A stretch of DNA of 64,000 nucleotides from Lathyrus oleraceus (taxonomy: Eukaryota; Streptophyta; Magnoliopsida; Fabales; Fabaceae), in contig NC_066584.1 of NCBI RefSeq assembly GCF_024323335.1, forward strand, positions 233,149,494-233,213,493, in the 5' to 3' direction. Below the pieces are notes generated by a model, which saw only the letters and a list, made by a program, of their open reading frames with translations, did no database searches and had not been told where the DNA came from. Made by a program: the position numbers and the translations under genes. Positions 1-10,887 of this stretch are shown one piece after another; positions within the stretch are counted from its first letter, which is position 1, and every line of letters begins with the position of its first letter.

Positions 1-2371
1 CATCTAACAGCCACGTGTGAACCCATATTCAAGTTGTTGAGAAAAGATCAAACGGTCAGGTGGAATAGTGATTTCCAAGCGGCATTTGAAAAGTTAAAAG
101 AGTATTTGTAGGAGCCTCCGATTCTGATGCCTCCTGTGGAGGGACGACCGTTAATACTGTACTTGACGGTCCTCGAGGGGTCTATGGGGTGCGTACTGGG
201 GCAGCATGACGAGTCTGGTCGAAAAGAGCATGCCATATACTACCTTTGCAAAAAGTTTACCGACTGTGAAACAAGATATTCACTGCTCGAGAAAACTTGC
301 TGTGCTTTGGTCTGGGCTGCTCGCCGACTAAGACAGTATATGCTGGTTCATACCACTTTGTTGATTTCCAAGATGGATCCAATCAAGTATATTTTTTAGA
401 AGCCAGCATTGACCGGACGGGTTGCGAGGTGGCAAATGATTTTGATAGAATATGATATACAATATACCTCTCAGAAAGAAATCAAGGGGAGTGTATTGTC
501 TGATTACCTCGCCCAACAACCCATTGAGGATTATCAACCGATGAAGTTTGAATTCCCATGATGAGGACATCATGTTTCTCAAATCGAAAGATTGTGAGGA
601 ACCAATCCCGGAGGAGGGGCCTGACCCTGAATCCGAATGGATTCTGATGTTTGATGGGGCCGTTAACGTGAATGGTAGCGGAGTTGGTGCTGTTTTGGTT
701 ACGCCGAAAGGATCCCACATTCCTTTTGCTGCCCGGCTAACATTTGAGTGCACCAACAACGTGGCTGAATACGAAGCTTGCATATTGGGAATTGAAGAGG
801 CGATTGATTTGAGGATCAAAAACCTTGTTATATATGGAGATTCAACTTTGGTTGTGAATCAGGTCAACGGAAAATGGTATACGCATCAGTCTCATTTAAT
901 TCCATATCGAGATTATACAAGGAGATTGTTGACGTTTTTCACCAGGGTGAAAATGCATCATGTGCCGAGAGAGGAGAATCCTTTGGCAGATGCTTTGGCT
1001 ACTCTGGCTGCCTTGATTAAGGTGCAACGGTGGAACCAGTTCCCCAGTGTTGAGGTGGGACGTCTGGATAGACCGACTTATGTGTTTGCTGTTGATACAG
1101 CGCCTGATGAAGAGAAGCCGTGGTATTACGATATCAAGCGCTATTTGGAGACCCAAGAGTATCCTGAGGGAGCATCCAAGAAGGACCGAAAGACTCTACG
1201 GAGGTTGGCCATGGTGTTCTATCTGAATAAGGATGGGGTTTTGTACAAGTGGAATTTTGATTGGGTTTTGCTCAGATGTGTTGATGATAAGGAAGCAAGC
1301 CAATTCATGAAAGAGGTTCACGAGGGATCGTTCGGTACCCATGCCAGTGGGAATGCAATGGTGAAGAAGCTGCTGCGGGAAGGTTATTATTGGATGACAA
1401 TGGAGGCCCAATGTTTCAATTTCGTGCGGAAGTGTCATAAATGCCAGATTTATGCTGACAAGGTGCACGTGCCTCCGAATCCGTTGAGTTTGATGTCATC
1501 TCCGTGGCCGTTTTCTATGTGGGGCATTGATATGATTGGGAAGATTGAGCCTACAGCTTCGAATGGGCACCGGTTCATATTAGTGGCTATTGATTACTTC
1601 ACCAAGTGGGTGGAAGCAGCCTCTTATGCGAACGTGACAAAGCAGGTTGTGGCCAGATTCCTGAAGAGAGACATCATTTGCAGATATGGGGATCCCGAGA
1701 GAATCATTACTGATAATGGTTCTAATTTGAACAATAAGATGATGGCAGAACTGTGCCGGGAATTCAAGATCGAGCATCACAATTCTTCTCCTTATCGTCC
1801 GAAGATGAACAGGGCGGTTGAGGTAGCCAACAAGAATAGAAAGAAGATTGTGCAGAAGATGGTCGTGACCTATAAAGATTGGCATGAGATGTTGCCGTTT
1901 GCATTGCATGGGTATCGAACTTCGGTGCGTACATCTACTGGGGCAACACCTTTCTCGCTCGTATATGGAATGGAAGCCGTGTTACCGGTTGAGGTCCAAA
2001 TTCCTTCTTTGAGAGTCCTGATGGACGTGAAGTTGCAAGAGGCTGAATGGGTAAGGACCCGGTACGAAGAGTTGAGCCTGATTGAGGAAAAGAGGCTGGC
2101 AGCCATCTGTCATGGGCAGTTGTACCAGCAGCGGATGAAGCGTGCTTTTGACCGAAAGGTACGACCTCGCGTGTATCACGTAGGTGATATGGTGCTGAAA
2201 AGGATCCTTCCTCCTCAAAACGATCGAAGGGGCAAGTGGACACCCAATTATGAAGGTCCATTCGTGGTCAAGAATGTTTTCTCTGGTGGAGCCTTGTTGC
2301 TAACGACCATGGATGGCGAGGATTTCCCATCCCCTGTGAATGCGGACGCAGTTAAAAAATACTTCGTATAA
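1..2371 (+). pseudogene. Element A: Ogre-type pol, 3' part (RT end, RNase H, second RNase H, integrase), broken
   Basis: This is the 3' part of a Ty3/gypsy (Ogre/Tat) polyprotein that would copy the element's RNA and integrate the cDNA; the 5' part lies outside the window. The first 540 bases encode the end of RT and the gypsy RNase H and match element B's pol, but contain in-frame TAG codons at 109-111 and 397-399 and a frame change near 555. From 548 a 607-codon frame is open to the TAA at 2369-2371. It holds the second, archaeal-type RNase H (FDGAVN with D at residue 36), the integrase CHKC zinc-finger end, and catalytic D328, D389 and E425 with 60 and 35 residues between them. Integrase residues look intact, but the nonsense codons make pol inactive. 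Family assignment is secure. Confidence 0.93.
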
Positions 2372-2648
2372 AGAGACCCGCTGGACGAAAAGAATAAAAT
2401 AGTCCAGGCAAAAATGGGCATCCCGGCGAACCGGAAAAAAATGATGAAAAGGTTTGGGCAAAAATTAGGGATAAAAAATGAAAAATGTACACCCGGCAAG
2501 TCGAAAACCTGAAAAGGCGGCTTGGGCAAAAAAGGGTATCCCGGTGGACTGAAAACCCGAAAGGGCGGTCCAGGTGAAAGAGGGATTGAAACGAACAACT
2601 GCGTCTGGCATGATCGTTTGTACCTTGGATATGACTGGATAATCCCTG
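2372..2648 (+). repeat. Element A: post-pol array of four hairpins, start of the 3' region
   Basis: Directly after the pol stop come four short inverted repeats, several preceded by a CCCG-like run and most followed by GGCAAAA or a close variant. The arms are CTGGAC/GTCCAG (2381-2386, 2402-2407), CGAACC/GGTTTG (2427-2432, 2451-2456), CAAGTCG/CGGCTTG (2497-2503, 2518-2524) and TGGACTG/CGGTCCA (2545-2551, 2566-2572). The last two enclose inner hairpins CCT-GAAA-AGG and CCC-GAAA-GGG with GNRA loops. The element is cut by B at 2654 and resumes at 33241. Confidence 0.8.
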
Positions 2649-2653
2649 ACAGG
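2649..2653. repeat. Target-site duplication of element B, left copy (ACAGG)
   Basis: These five bases directly precede the TG that opens B's 5' LTR, and the same five directly follow the CA that closes B at 33235. A 5-bp duplication is normal for Ty3/gypsy integrases. Confidence 0.93.
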
Positions 2654-4539
2654 TGTAAGACCCCAATTTTGGGCCCTAAGATCCCTCATGGCCCATATCA
2701 TTCATATCATAACCTCAAGGATCATTGCATGCCTTTGCTTCCCTCCTAGTGGATAGATTGCCTTGTGGTTTTGTTTCTTGATCACCAAGCATACTTTGCA
2801 TTTGTATATCTTTGCTTTCATATGTTTATCATTCAAAAAGTACAAAAATATTGTCAGTCTAACCTTGTTGCTTGCAGTGAAAGTAATCATCAGCAATTAG
2901 GTCAAAGTCAGTCATTGATCAGTCAAAGCGATGGATGGTGGCCATTCTTGCAGAATTTGGGCACCATTGGTCAATAATCAAAGGTTCATACAACTTGAGA
3001 CATCATTTGAAGTCAAGTTATCAAGGAATTAGGGTTTGGAATTCCTCAGAAGTGCATCAATCAGTCCAAAACCCTAGAAAAGTCAACAGACAGTCAAACT
3101 TGGTCAACTGTTGATTTAATCAAGAATTGGATGGATAGAATTGATTTGAAGAAGTTCATTCATGCTTGTATAAGCCTTATATATCATGTTCAACCTCATC
3201 ATGGAAGAAAATCAAGTCAAACAGAAAATTTTCCAGAAATAGAAAGTGGACCTGTAATTTCAACTGCCAAAAATGGAAACTTCTTGATCTTAAACTTACA
3301 TCATGATACAAGCTTCAAATGAATTTTTGCCCAACATGAAAGTTGAAGATCTTGTCTTCCCATTTTCAAAAAGTCCAAGAACATCAAAATCCCATGTGTG
3401 GTTGTCAAGATATGATCAAATCATTTTCATCAATTTTTGAACTTCAAAGGGCCATATCTCTCAAACCATAAGGCCAAATTTGGTGGGGTTTTTTCCTACA
3501 CATCACATTTTTCATCCTCTTTCCAAAAATATAAATTTCATGATCTAAAACCCTACCATTCAAAATGGCATTTTTGGACCAATTCCTTTAAAATTCAAAG
3601 TTTGACCCAAGTTTGACTTTTTGCTTCTTTGATTTTTTTTCTTGACTTGGCCAATTGGGAAATGTTTAAAACCATATTTGAGACATGTTCCAAGTTTGAA
3701 TTCATGATCATATCACCATTATACCACCATTCTAGACCAAAATGCAAAAATTGGCAAGTAGGCAAAATGATGGGAAAAGAAGCAAGGCAAGTACAGCAGG
3801 TCTGCAGCACACAAAACAACAATTTGAATGTCCTTTTGCAGCCTATGCCCAGCCCACTCGACCAATTTACACACCTCCATTTTCATTTGTACCAATTTAG
3901 CAAAAATGCAAATAAGTTCTTTAAGGCTAAGCAAGCTTAGCATGTGATTAGTGGAGCATAAACAGACCCATATAAGCCTTCTTCTGTCACATTTCTACCC
4001 TAGTTTTGGGCAGCCACCAAACAGAAATAGACTCTCACTCTCATATGGTATTTTTGGCAAAAACGAAATTCCGCAAAACCCTTGAAAACCATTGAGCCAA
4101 CCTTTGTTCCACCATCATCCAAACATCATTTAGAGCACCTTTGAACCCCCATTCATCACCTGTGACAGCTCCTGCTCACTCTGTTTTCTTCAACCCCTTC
4201 ATATGGCAGATCGTGATTCCCTCAACTCCAAGCGTTCTTGAACTTAAATAGCTTCATCCTCCATCATTGCAAGGCCAAGGGAACTTCTGTCTGAGCTTAG
4301 GATCTTCAAACAACTGCTGCATCTCAATTTCTTAAAAATCAAGTAAGCATTCGAGTTCAATCATTTGCTATGCTATAGTATGTTTTTGAAAGATCTTTTT
4401 ATGGTGATTCTAGAGAACTAAAGCATGCTTAATTTGGTTGTGTTTTGGCCAAGAAATCTTCATTTCATTTTGTGTGTTCAAACATGATTCTGCTCGTTTT
4501 ATCTTGCTAGCATGGATTTAATGAAATATGATCCCACAT

Positions 4540-5960
4540 CCTTGATGCCTGATGCTTATTGATGCTGTTATGTTGATTTGCTTGGTTAATGTTTGTTTGA
4601 AGATTGAACATGCTGAACACGATTGCCTGGCTGTCATAAACCCTAGAGCTTGCCAAAGTTTGCATGAATGTGTACATGTGCTGTTAAAATACTTGTCCTG
4701 TCCAGACTTTGCTTGGAAGATGAATGCTGTTGTGGCTGGTCGATTTTTGTGTTGCTGTTGAGTACAAATGCTATGCTGCTATGTGCTGTTGTTTTGATTA
4801 CATGATGATGATGGTGTTGTATGCTTGTTTGAATCATGTTGTTGGATTGCTGTTGAATGTGTCTGTCTGAAGTTGCCTGTATGATATTGAACATTAGGTG
4901 ATGAATATGCCCTGCTGCAGTTTAAAACATTATGAACATGCTTAGAAAATTCACATGAGCCATGTTGAATGCTGTTGATTGCCTGCTGCTACACATTGCC
5001 AAATGCTATGCTGCTATATGCTGTTTTTGTTTTTTGCTTGATTTGGTGATGGACATTGGATGATAATGAATTGATAATGCTGCCATGCTAAACCTTGCTG
5101 CAGTTTTAAAAAATGAATGTTGCTGTTGTCTGTTTGCAATATGAATATCACAATCACTTGTTCATGCTGTTTGTCTTTTGGTGCTTGAAATTCCATGTTG
5201 CTGTTGGTTTTTGACTGATTGATAAAGCTGGAACATAAATTTTGCTGCTTGTTTGAAACTCTATGGACATGTCCAGAAATCCACCATAATTCATGTTATG
5301 TTTGTTCGTGCTGTATGCTGTTGTTTAGCTGCTATGTGGTTTGCCATGATAGAATATTGATTAATGATTACATGATGATGATTATTGTATGCTGGTCGAA
5401 TTTTACATGAACTTTGTCATTGCCTTGCTGACTGCCATGCCTCTTGACTTTTGGTTGAGAAAATATTTTGGTGATGAACTTGTTTTGATTACATGATAAA
5501 CATTGACCTGCTGCTGTTTCAATCCTATCATTTCCAGAAAATCTATGAGACATGTGGCCTGCTATTGTTTGTATTTGTTTGAACATGTTGTCACCGTTAT
5601 ACTGTTAGCCATGCTGTTGTTTGGTTGCTTGTTGGTTGGAACTTCAATCAATGATGATTTTGATGAATACATGAGCTGCCATGCTGTTAAACCTCAAACT
5701 GTCCAATAATTTTTTCATGCTGTGGCCTGTTATTGTTGTTTATGCTGTTGGTCATTGCTGTTGTGATAAAGTGATGAATGCTGTTGTTTCTCAAATCATA
5801 GAACCATGCTGTTTAGATCCTGTTATGTGATTTGCTTGTTTCGATTGTTTGTTCAATGATTAAGATCATGAGAAGATGATGCTGTCGTGTGGTGTGTTTG
5901 CTTTGTTTCATGATGATGATAACATTGAGATTGCCTTGGCCTTGCTGTGTTAGAAACCCT
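4540..5960 (+). repeat. Degenerate TGCTGTTG-rich repeats in U3 of B 5' LTR
   Basis: Phrases such as 'atgctgctatgtgctgttg', 'gattacatgatgatgatg' and 'catgctgtt' recur about every 100-300 bases with drift. They look like slipped or partly duplicated low-complexity U3 sequence. The same block is present in the 3' LTR at about 26250-27680. Confidence 0.6.
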
Positions 5961-7506
5961 TAGGGTTTTAGAAAATTCAAAATTTCAAGTTTGGTTGGCT
6001 CATTACTGTTTTATTGGCTGAGAGCCAATCAAAACATTTCGTTTTGTAAGGCCAAAACGCAGCACTTCAATAAGTGACTGCAGAATTACACAATTGCCAT
6101 TCTGTTGACTTGTGTTGACCATTTTGCCTTGCCTTTGTTCATGTTTCACCAATTGTTTCCTCCATTTTCCACAATTTATTTCTCATTCAATTTTCATCAA
6201 AAAAATTATGAAATTTTTTACACATGATCACAAATGAGTCTAGAATTTAATTGTGAATTTTAATTAATTTTCCATTGGTTGGTTTTTAATTGACAATTAT
6301 TTTCTCAACATGTATGCATGAATGATACCCTTGGCCATTTCAATTGTGAAATTCTCATGTTGCATCCAATGCCCTTGAAATTTTTTGTGGTGAAACTAGA
6401 CACATTGATCTTCATTTCCATATAAAGTTTGTGCATTTATCATTTGTGGATTGATAGTTATGATTTTTTGAAGTTGTGTGTTGCATTTGGTGCTATACCA
6501 TGATCATGCATTTTCCCAATTTTGTTCACATGCTTCCTCTTATCCAATTGACTCCAAATTTTGCATGAATGATCCTTCACATGTCTAGTTTGTGTATGAA
6601 TTTTCTTGGAATTAATCTTGCTGTTTTCCATTTGATTGAGAATTTTCTTCCATATGTGGTCATTTGTTGACTTTTTGTGCTATGCCTTGCCAAATCTTTT
6701 GTGAAATTCTCATATCTTATTGTATGACCATGAAATTTCATATGTGATAACTAGACACCTCAAGCTTTGCATTGGTGTTAATCTCATTCATTTCTTTCTG
6801 TTTTCAAATTGATATGATTTTTGAAGTTGACCTATGCTTGTTGACTTTCACCATGCTTACTTGAATTTGGTTTGACTTCATGAATTTCATTGACTGCCTT
6901 CCTCTCATCCAAATGCCATGAAATTTGACATGTATACCATGTTAGATGTTAGGATTGAGTGTGATTTATTTCATAATTTTTGAGATTGTTTGAATTGACT
7001 TTTGAATGAAGTCTTTGCTGTTGACTTTTGTATGCTTCTCTTGCCATGCTTTGCACCCTTTTGTGTATGAAATGACCATGATGCATGATTTGGTTGTGAA
7101 TTCAATTGAGAATGCTTCTTGAATGTTTAAACTTGGTTTGGGTTGACTTTTTCTTGCTGCCTTGACTTTTTCTTTCATCTTTGACCCTAGGCTAGTCCTA
7201 GTGGTCTTCTGAGCTTATGTTGAGTTCATCTGTTTCAGGTTAAGCATCAATGCCTTGAGGATCATTCTAATGTGCTTGATTTGAATTGTTTATATTGTGC
7301 TAACCTTTGTTTTGTAGGTGTGACTCACATACTTGAGTCATTGTGCCTTGCACAATTGGTCCCTCTGTGGTTGACTTTTGTTTTCATTTGCCTTTGATTT
7401 TGACTGTTGACTTGTTTACTAATGAGTTTGACTTTTTCAGGTACTTTAGTTGCCTAAGTTCTTTGAACTTGATTGCTTGCTTTGCTATTTAGCATTTGCT
7501 TTGAGG

Positions 7507-7514
7507 TATAAATA
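7507..7514 (+). promoter_or_regulatory. Putative TATA box of B 5' LTR (TATAAATA)
   Basis: TATAAATA lies 25-32 bases upstream of the hairpin at 7539-7560, and the block 'TTCATGTAGTCTGG' between them is also found at the same spacing in element A's LTR (39140-39153). This is the best core promoter candidate in the LTR. If it is used, U3 is about 4.9 kb and R plus U5 about 2.3 kb. The 3' LTR copy is at 29224-29231. Confidence 0.55.
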
Positions 7515-7538
7515 CTTCTTCTTCATGTAGTCTGGAGA

Positions 7539-7560
7539 CCCGGTCTGTTATTTGACCGGG
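7539..7560 (+). promoter_or_regulatory. Hairpin at the expected transcript start (arms CCCGGTC/GACCGGG)
   Basis: Perfect 7-bp arms at 7539-7545 and 7554-7560 enclose the loop TGTTATTT. Element A's LTR has the counterpart at 39158-39179 with different arms (CCTGTCC/GGGCAGG, one G.U pair) around the near-identical loop TGTTACTT. The second copy in B is at 29256-29277. Confidence 0.6.
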
Positions 7561-8099
7561 CAAACTGTCTGAAGTCCTCCTTAAGAGGCAATGCCTGTGT
7601 TTGTTTATATTTGTCCTAAGCAGGAAAAGTCCTTCAAGTAAGGCAATTGGTGGAAGGTAGGGATAAGCAATCTATCCCCCACTATTCAGTGTGTCCTCTC
7701 TTTGCTCCCAGTACCTGGTTGAAGCAATGAGATAAATACCCAAGATCTAATCGAGTCAATAATGTGGAGAGAGTTCCTACTTTCTGAACTCCCACACTTT
7801 CTTTGATGCTCTCTCTGATTTGAGATTGAAGCAATGAGGCACACCCCTCATCTCCTTTTCATCTGCTTCACCTGAGCCCCTCAATGGCCAGGTTAAGAGC
7901 GACACTTACCTATTACAGTGGACTGTTAAAGTCAAACCCTCTTGTGTGAGCCCCCATTGTTTGGCTATAGAGTGTGTTGTTTGCTATTCATTGACTGATT
8001 GATTGCTTCATGTGCACTTGCTTGCTTGTATGCTATGCATTTATCATCATCATCAATTGCCATTAATGCACCATCATCTCATTTGCTTGTGTGCTATCA

Positions 8100-8860
8100 T
8101 TGTTGTTTGCCCATTGAGGACAATTGTAAGTCCATTGCCTTGGCATTTGCTCCTGTGATATGGAAGGATAGAGTGTAAGACCTCATTGGTCACTCATATC
8201 TTTTTGTTTATCTGTGTGTATGTGAGGATACAGTTATAAGTCCCTGTAAGTTGGCATCTGTTATCCTGTGATCATAATTTGATCTGTTTGGTTTGTATGT
8301 GAGGTTGCAGTTATAAGTCCCTGTAAGTTGGCATCTGTTATCCTGTGATCATAATTTGATCTGTTTGGTTTGTATGTGAGGTTGCAGTTATAAGTCCCTG
8401 TAAGTTGGCATCTGCTTTCCTGTGATCATAGTTTGTTTTCTTTTGTGATGTGAGGTTGCAATTATAAGTCCCTGTAAGTTGGCATTTGCATTCCTGTGAT
8501 CATATTGTTGCTTTTGTTTCTTGTATGTGAGGACCCATTGTAAGTCCCAGTGATGTGGCATTGGATTTCCTAGGACCATACTGTGGAGTTAACCTAAGTC
8601 CAGATAGATTGGCAGTTGACTTCGTATTTCATCTTTGTTTTCTTTGAGGAGATTGGTGTAAGTCCATTGAGTGGCATCTGATATCCGTTTCTGTTTTAGG
8701 AGACTGGTGTAAATCCATCTATTGGTATCCGGTATCCGCTTTTTATTTCTTTGCCTGTGGAGATTAGTGTAAGACCATTGAGTGGCTTCTGACATCCCGT
8801 TTATTTTAGGAGATTGGTATAAGACCAGTGATTGGCATCCGATATCCGCTTTTGCTTGCT
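8100..8860 (+). repeat. Degenerate tandem array in R/leader part of B 5' LTR (units about 50-77 bp)
   Basis: About ten units share the pattern GAGG or GGAGATT, then TATAAGTCC or TGTAAGTCC, then TTGGCAT, then TATCC. The 5' units at 8214-8590 are about 77 bp and very similar to each other; the 3' units are shorter. Element A's LTR carries related units at 39986-40145, so the unit is older than either family. The array is repeated in B's 3' LTR at about 29820-30575. Confidence 0.75.
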
Positions 8861-9451
8861 TTGTTTGTTATTATTATAATTGCTATTCCAAAGGACACAC
8901 TTGAATCATCTGCCATATGATTTCAAGAAGTGAACCTTCTAAGAAGTTTTACTATCCATCTTCATCCATTCATCATTCATTATGTCCTAGACCTTTTCAC
9001 ACTCTATCTTTCAAACTTGACATAAGTGTTGTGCAAACATCTTCATGTTTTCTAACTAAAAACCTGGACTCAAGTCCTTGACCTTTTTTCAAAATCCATT
9101 TCATAATACTTATTTGAATTGATCTTAATCATACTTTGACTCCATTTTCATAATCATAATCAGTAACTTCACTCATTCACTTGTTTTGGCTTTGTCCATT
9201 AATGTTTTCATACATGAGCTATAGGTTTGATTTATCTTAGTGGTTGATGTTAATCTCACCTTCTGTCTTTAGTGATTGAATTGTAAGCCTTCCTTGCCTA
9301 TTATAGGGTTAACCCCTCCTGGCAAGTTGAAGCTGTTCTCACATGGTGGACGTTGTTGTTTGTATAAGGTTGAGTTTTCTCCCGTGGATAACGTAAGACC
9401 TAGGGTTTGTGTTTAAAATTGAACCTAACCCACTTTTGGAAATCTTTTAGC

Positions 9452-9543
9452 CGAACTACGGCGTTCTGATCCTTACCTTTGATGGAAGGTACGTAGGCAA
9501 CGGGTTCATCCGTTCGAACCCAATAACCCAATAACCTAATAAA
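9452..9543 (+). promoter_or_regulatory. Conserved GAACTACG / hairpin / TACGTAGG block and AATAAA signal in B 5' LTR
   Basis: CCGAACTACG (from 9451) is followed by an inverted repeat TACCTT/AAGGTA (9474-9479 and 9486-9491) that runs into TACGTAGGCA. The same order occurs three times in element A's LTR and once in solo LTR E with different arms. AATAAA at 9538-9543 is a candidate polyadenylation signal; another AATAAA occurs near 9782. Confidence 0.6.
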
Positions 9544-9792
9544 TTGTATATTCTTTTCTCATCATCCCAATCATGTTTGCACAATCTTTATGTCATAACA
9601 AATAATAATTTTGCATAACAAGTGTGAAAAGGGCTCCCTAGGAGTACCTAGGACGTAGTGGGTGCCTAACACCTTCCCATTGCGTAATTTACCCCTTACC
9701 CAGAATCTCTGATCTTTTATTAGTTTTCTACGTGTAAAACTTCTTAGGCTTTTGTTCGCTTTTTAGCCAATCCTTTGGATAAATAAAAGTGC

Positions 9793-9803
9793 GGTGGCGA
9801 CTC
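9793..9803 (+). other. PBS-like motif inside U5 of element B
   Basis: GGTGGCGACTC contains nine bases identical to the start of the true PBS (TGGCGACTC) and lies 84 bases upstream of it. The equivalent position in element A's LTR reads GGTGGCGGCTC (40593-40603) and solo LTR E has the exact motif on the minus strand (53951-53961). Confidence 0.6.
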
Positions 9804-9878
9804 GAAAATTTCATTGTATCTCTTAGCTTATGTTTAATCGATAGATCATATAGCGACGAATACACCGCTACAGAAAAG

Positions 9879-9896
9879 TGGCGACTCTGCTGGGGA
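9879..9896 (+). other. Primer binding site of element B
   Basis: TGGCGACTCTGCTGGGGA begins six bases after the LTR end and has the TGG start expected for pairing with a tRNA 3' CCA end. Ogre elements are reported to use tRNA-Arg. The duplicated copy at 31605-31622 differs by one base. Confidence 0.85.
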
Positions 9897-10887
9897 CGAA
9901 CCCAGAATCCCTGGTTGTATTGCCTACTTTTCACCCTTGTTGTGATATATGTATTATTCTTTATCTGACATATTTTTGTACAATTTGGGATCCATGTATT
10001 GATTGTAATGTGTGAATTGCTTGATATACATTTGCTGTTTGCTTTGGTGATCTGTGAGATGAGTTCTATACCCGAACTCGAGTGCTCTCTAGGATAGGAG
10101 AATGGCATAGTCTTGTCGACTGGTGTGGAGTAGTCCTTAGCCAGTTGACTTGCGAGCCCATTCACTTGGTGGAGGTCATGTTGAACTAATAATGTCACAC
10201 AAGTTATTTGTGGTTAGGCATTATTCTTTCAATCATGTTCCGCAGAAGCCAAGGACCTTAGTTTACCAAACCCATCTTGGCCTATTTTTAGGACCGTAGT
10301 GCGGAGGTCGTTCAGATGTCAGTTCTGATACGATTGTTACGCGATACTACACTCATAAGAGTTTCTCTTGAGAATATTCTTGGAATACGAGTATTCGTTC
10401 CTCCGATAATATTCGAAAGATGGAACGATGATTATGGGAACCTCTGATAGAACATGTCTGGCAGGTTTAAACCCTAGTACACTCCCTTTGGGTGGTTCTT
10501 AACCGAGACTCCATGCTCGTGACTCTCAACAAACCCGTGATTCGTGGTTGAGTCGTTCAAACATTGTTAATATCAATGGATCCCGGATCAGGTGTAAAAC
10601 CTAAAATCCATCAAAGCGGCTGGTTGATATTAAGAATGTTTGAACCGGTTCATGTACCGTTAATATCAATGGAACTTGGGTGTCGATAAGGTGAAAACCT
10701 AAATCCACCAAAATGGATGATTGATATTAGGGATACATAGAGCTTTCCCACGACCTTTGTTTGGTGTGCTTTGTTTGATCCTTGAGTGTGTTTGTTGCAT
10801 TCATGCATTCACGCATTCATCCGCATTCATGTCATCAAAAAGAAAATTTTCAAGGAACTTAAAGGGTTATTTGCAAAATTTTCAGAC
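9897..10887 (+). other. Leader of element B with two tandem stem-loop units
   Basis: This non-coding leader lies between the PBS and ORF1. Two related inverted repeats are present: TAATATCAA/TTGATATTA (10568-10576, 10624-10632) and TAATATCAAT/ATTGATATTA (10671-10680, 10720-10729), each enclosing a GTGTAAAACC or GGTGAAAACC phrase. Element D has one such unit at the same place. The stretch is repeated at 31623-32615. Confidence 0.7.

Larger units (their letters stand above)
2654..9872 (+). repeat. Element B 5' LTR (7.2 kb)
   Basis: It runs from TGTAAGACCCC to CCGCTACA, with both limits fixed by the matching copy at 24369-31598 and by the PBS that follows. It contains a U3-like AT-rich part with many small direct repeats, a TATA box at 7507, a hairpin at 7539-7560, a degenerate repeat array at about 8100-8860, a conserved hairpin block at 9474-9498 and AATAAA at 9538-9543. 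There is no coding region; the short open frames match no retrotransposon protein. It is unusually long even for Ogre. Confidence 0.95.

Noticed and set aside
48..236. Short minus-strand frame at the left edge
   Set aside because: It is antisense to the RNase H part of element A's pol.
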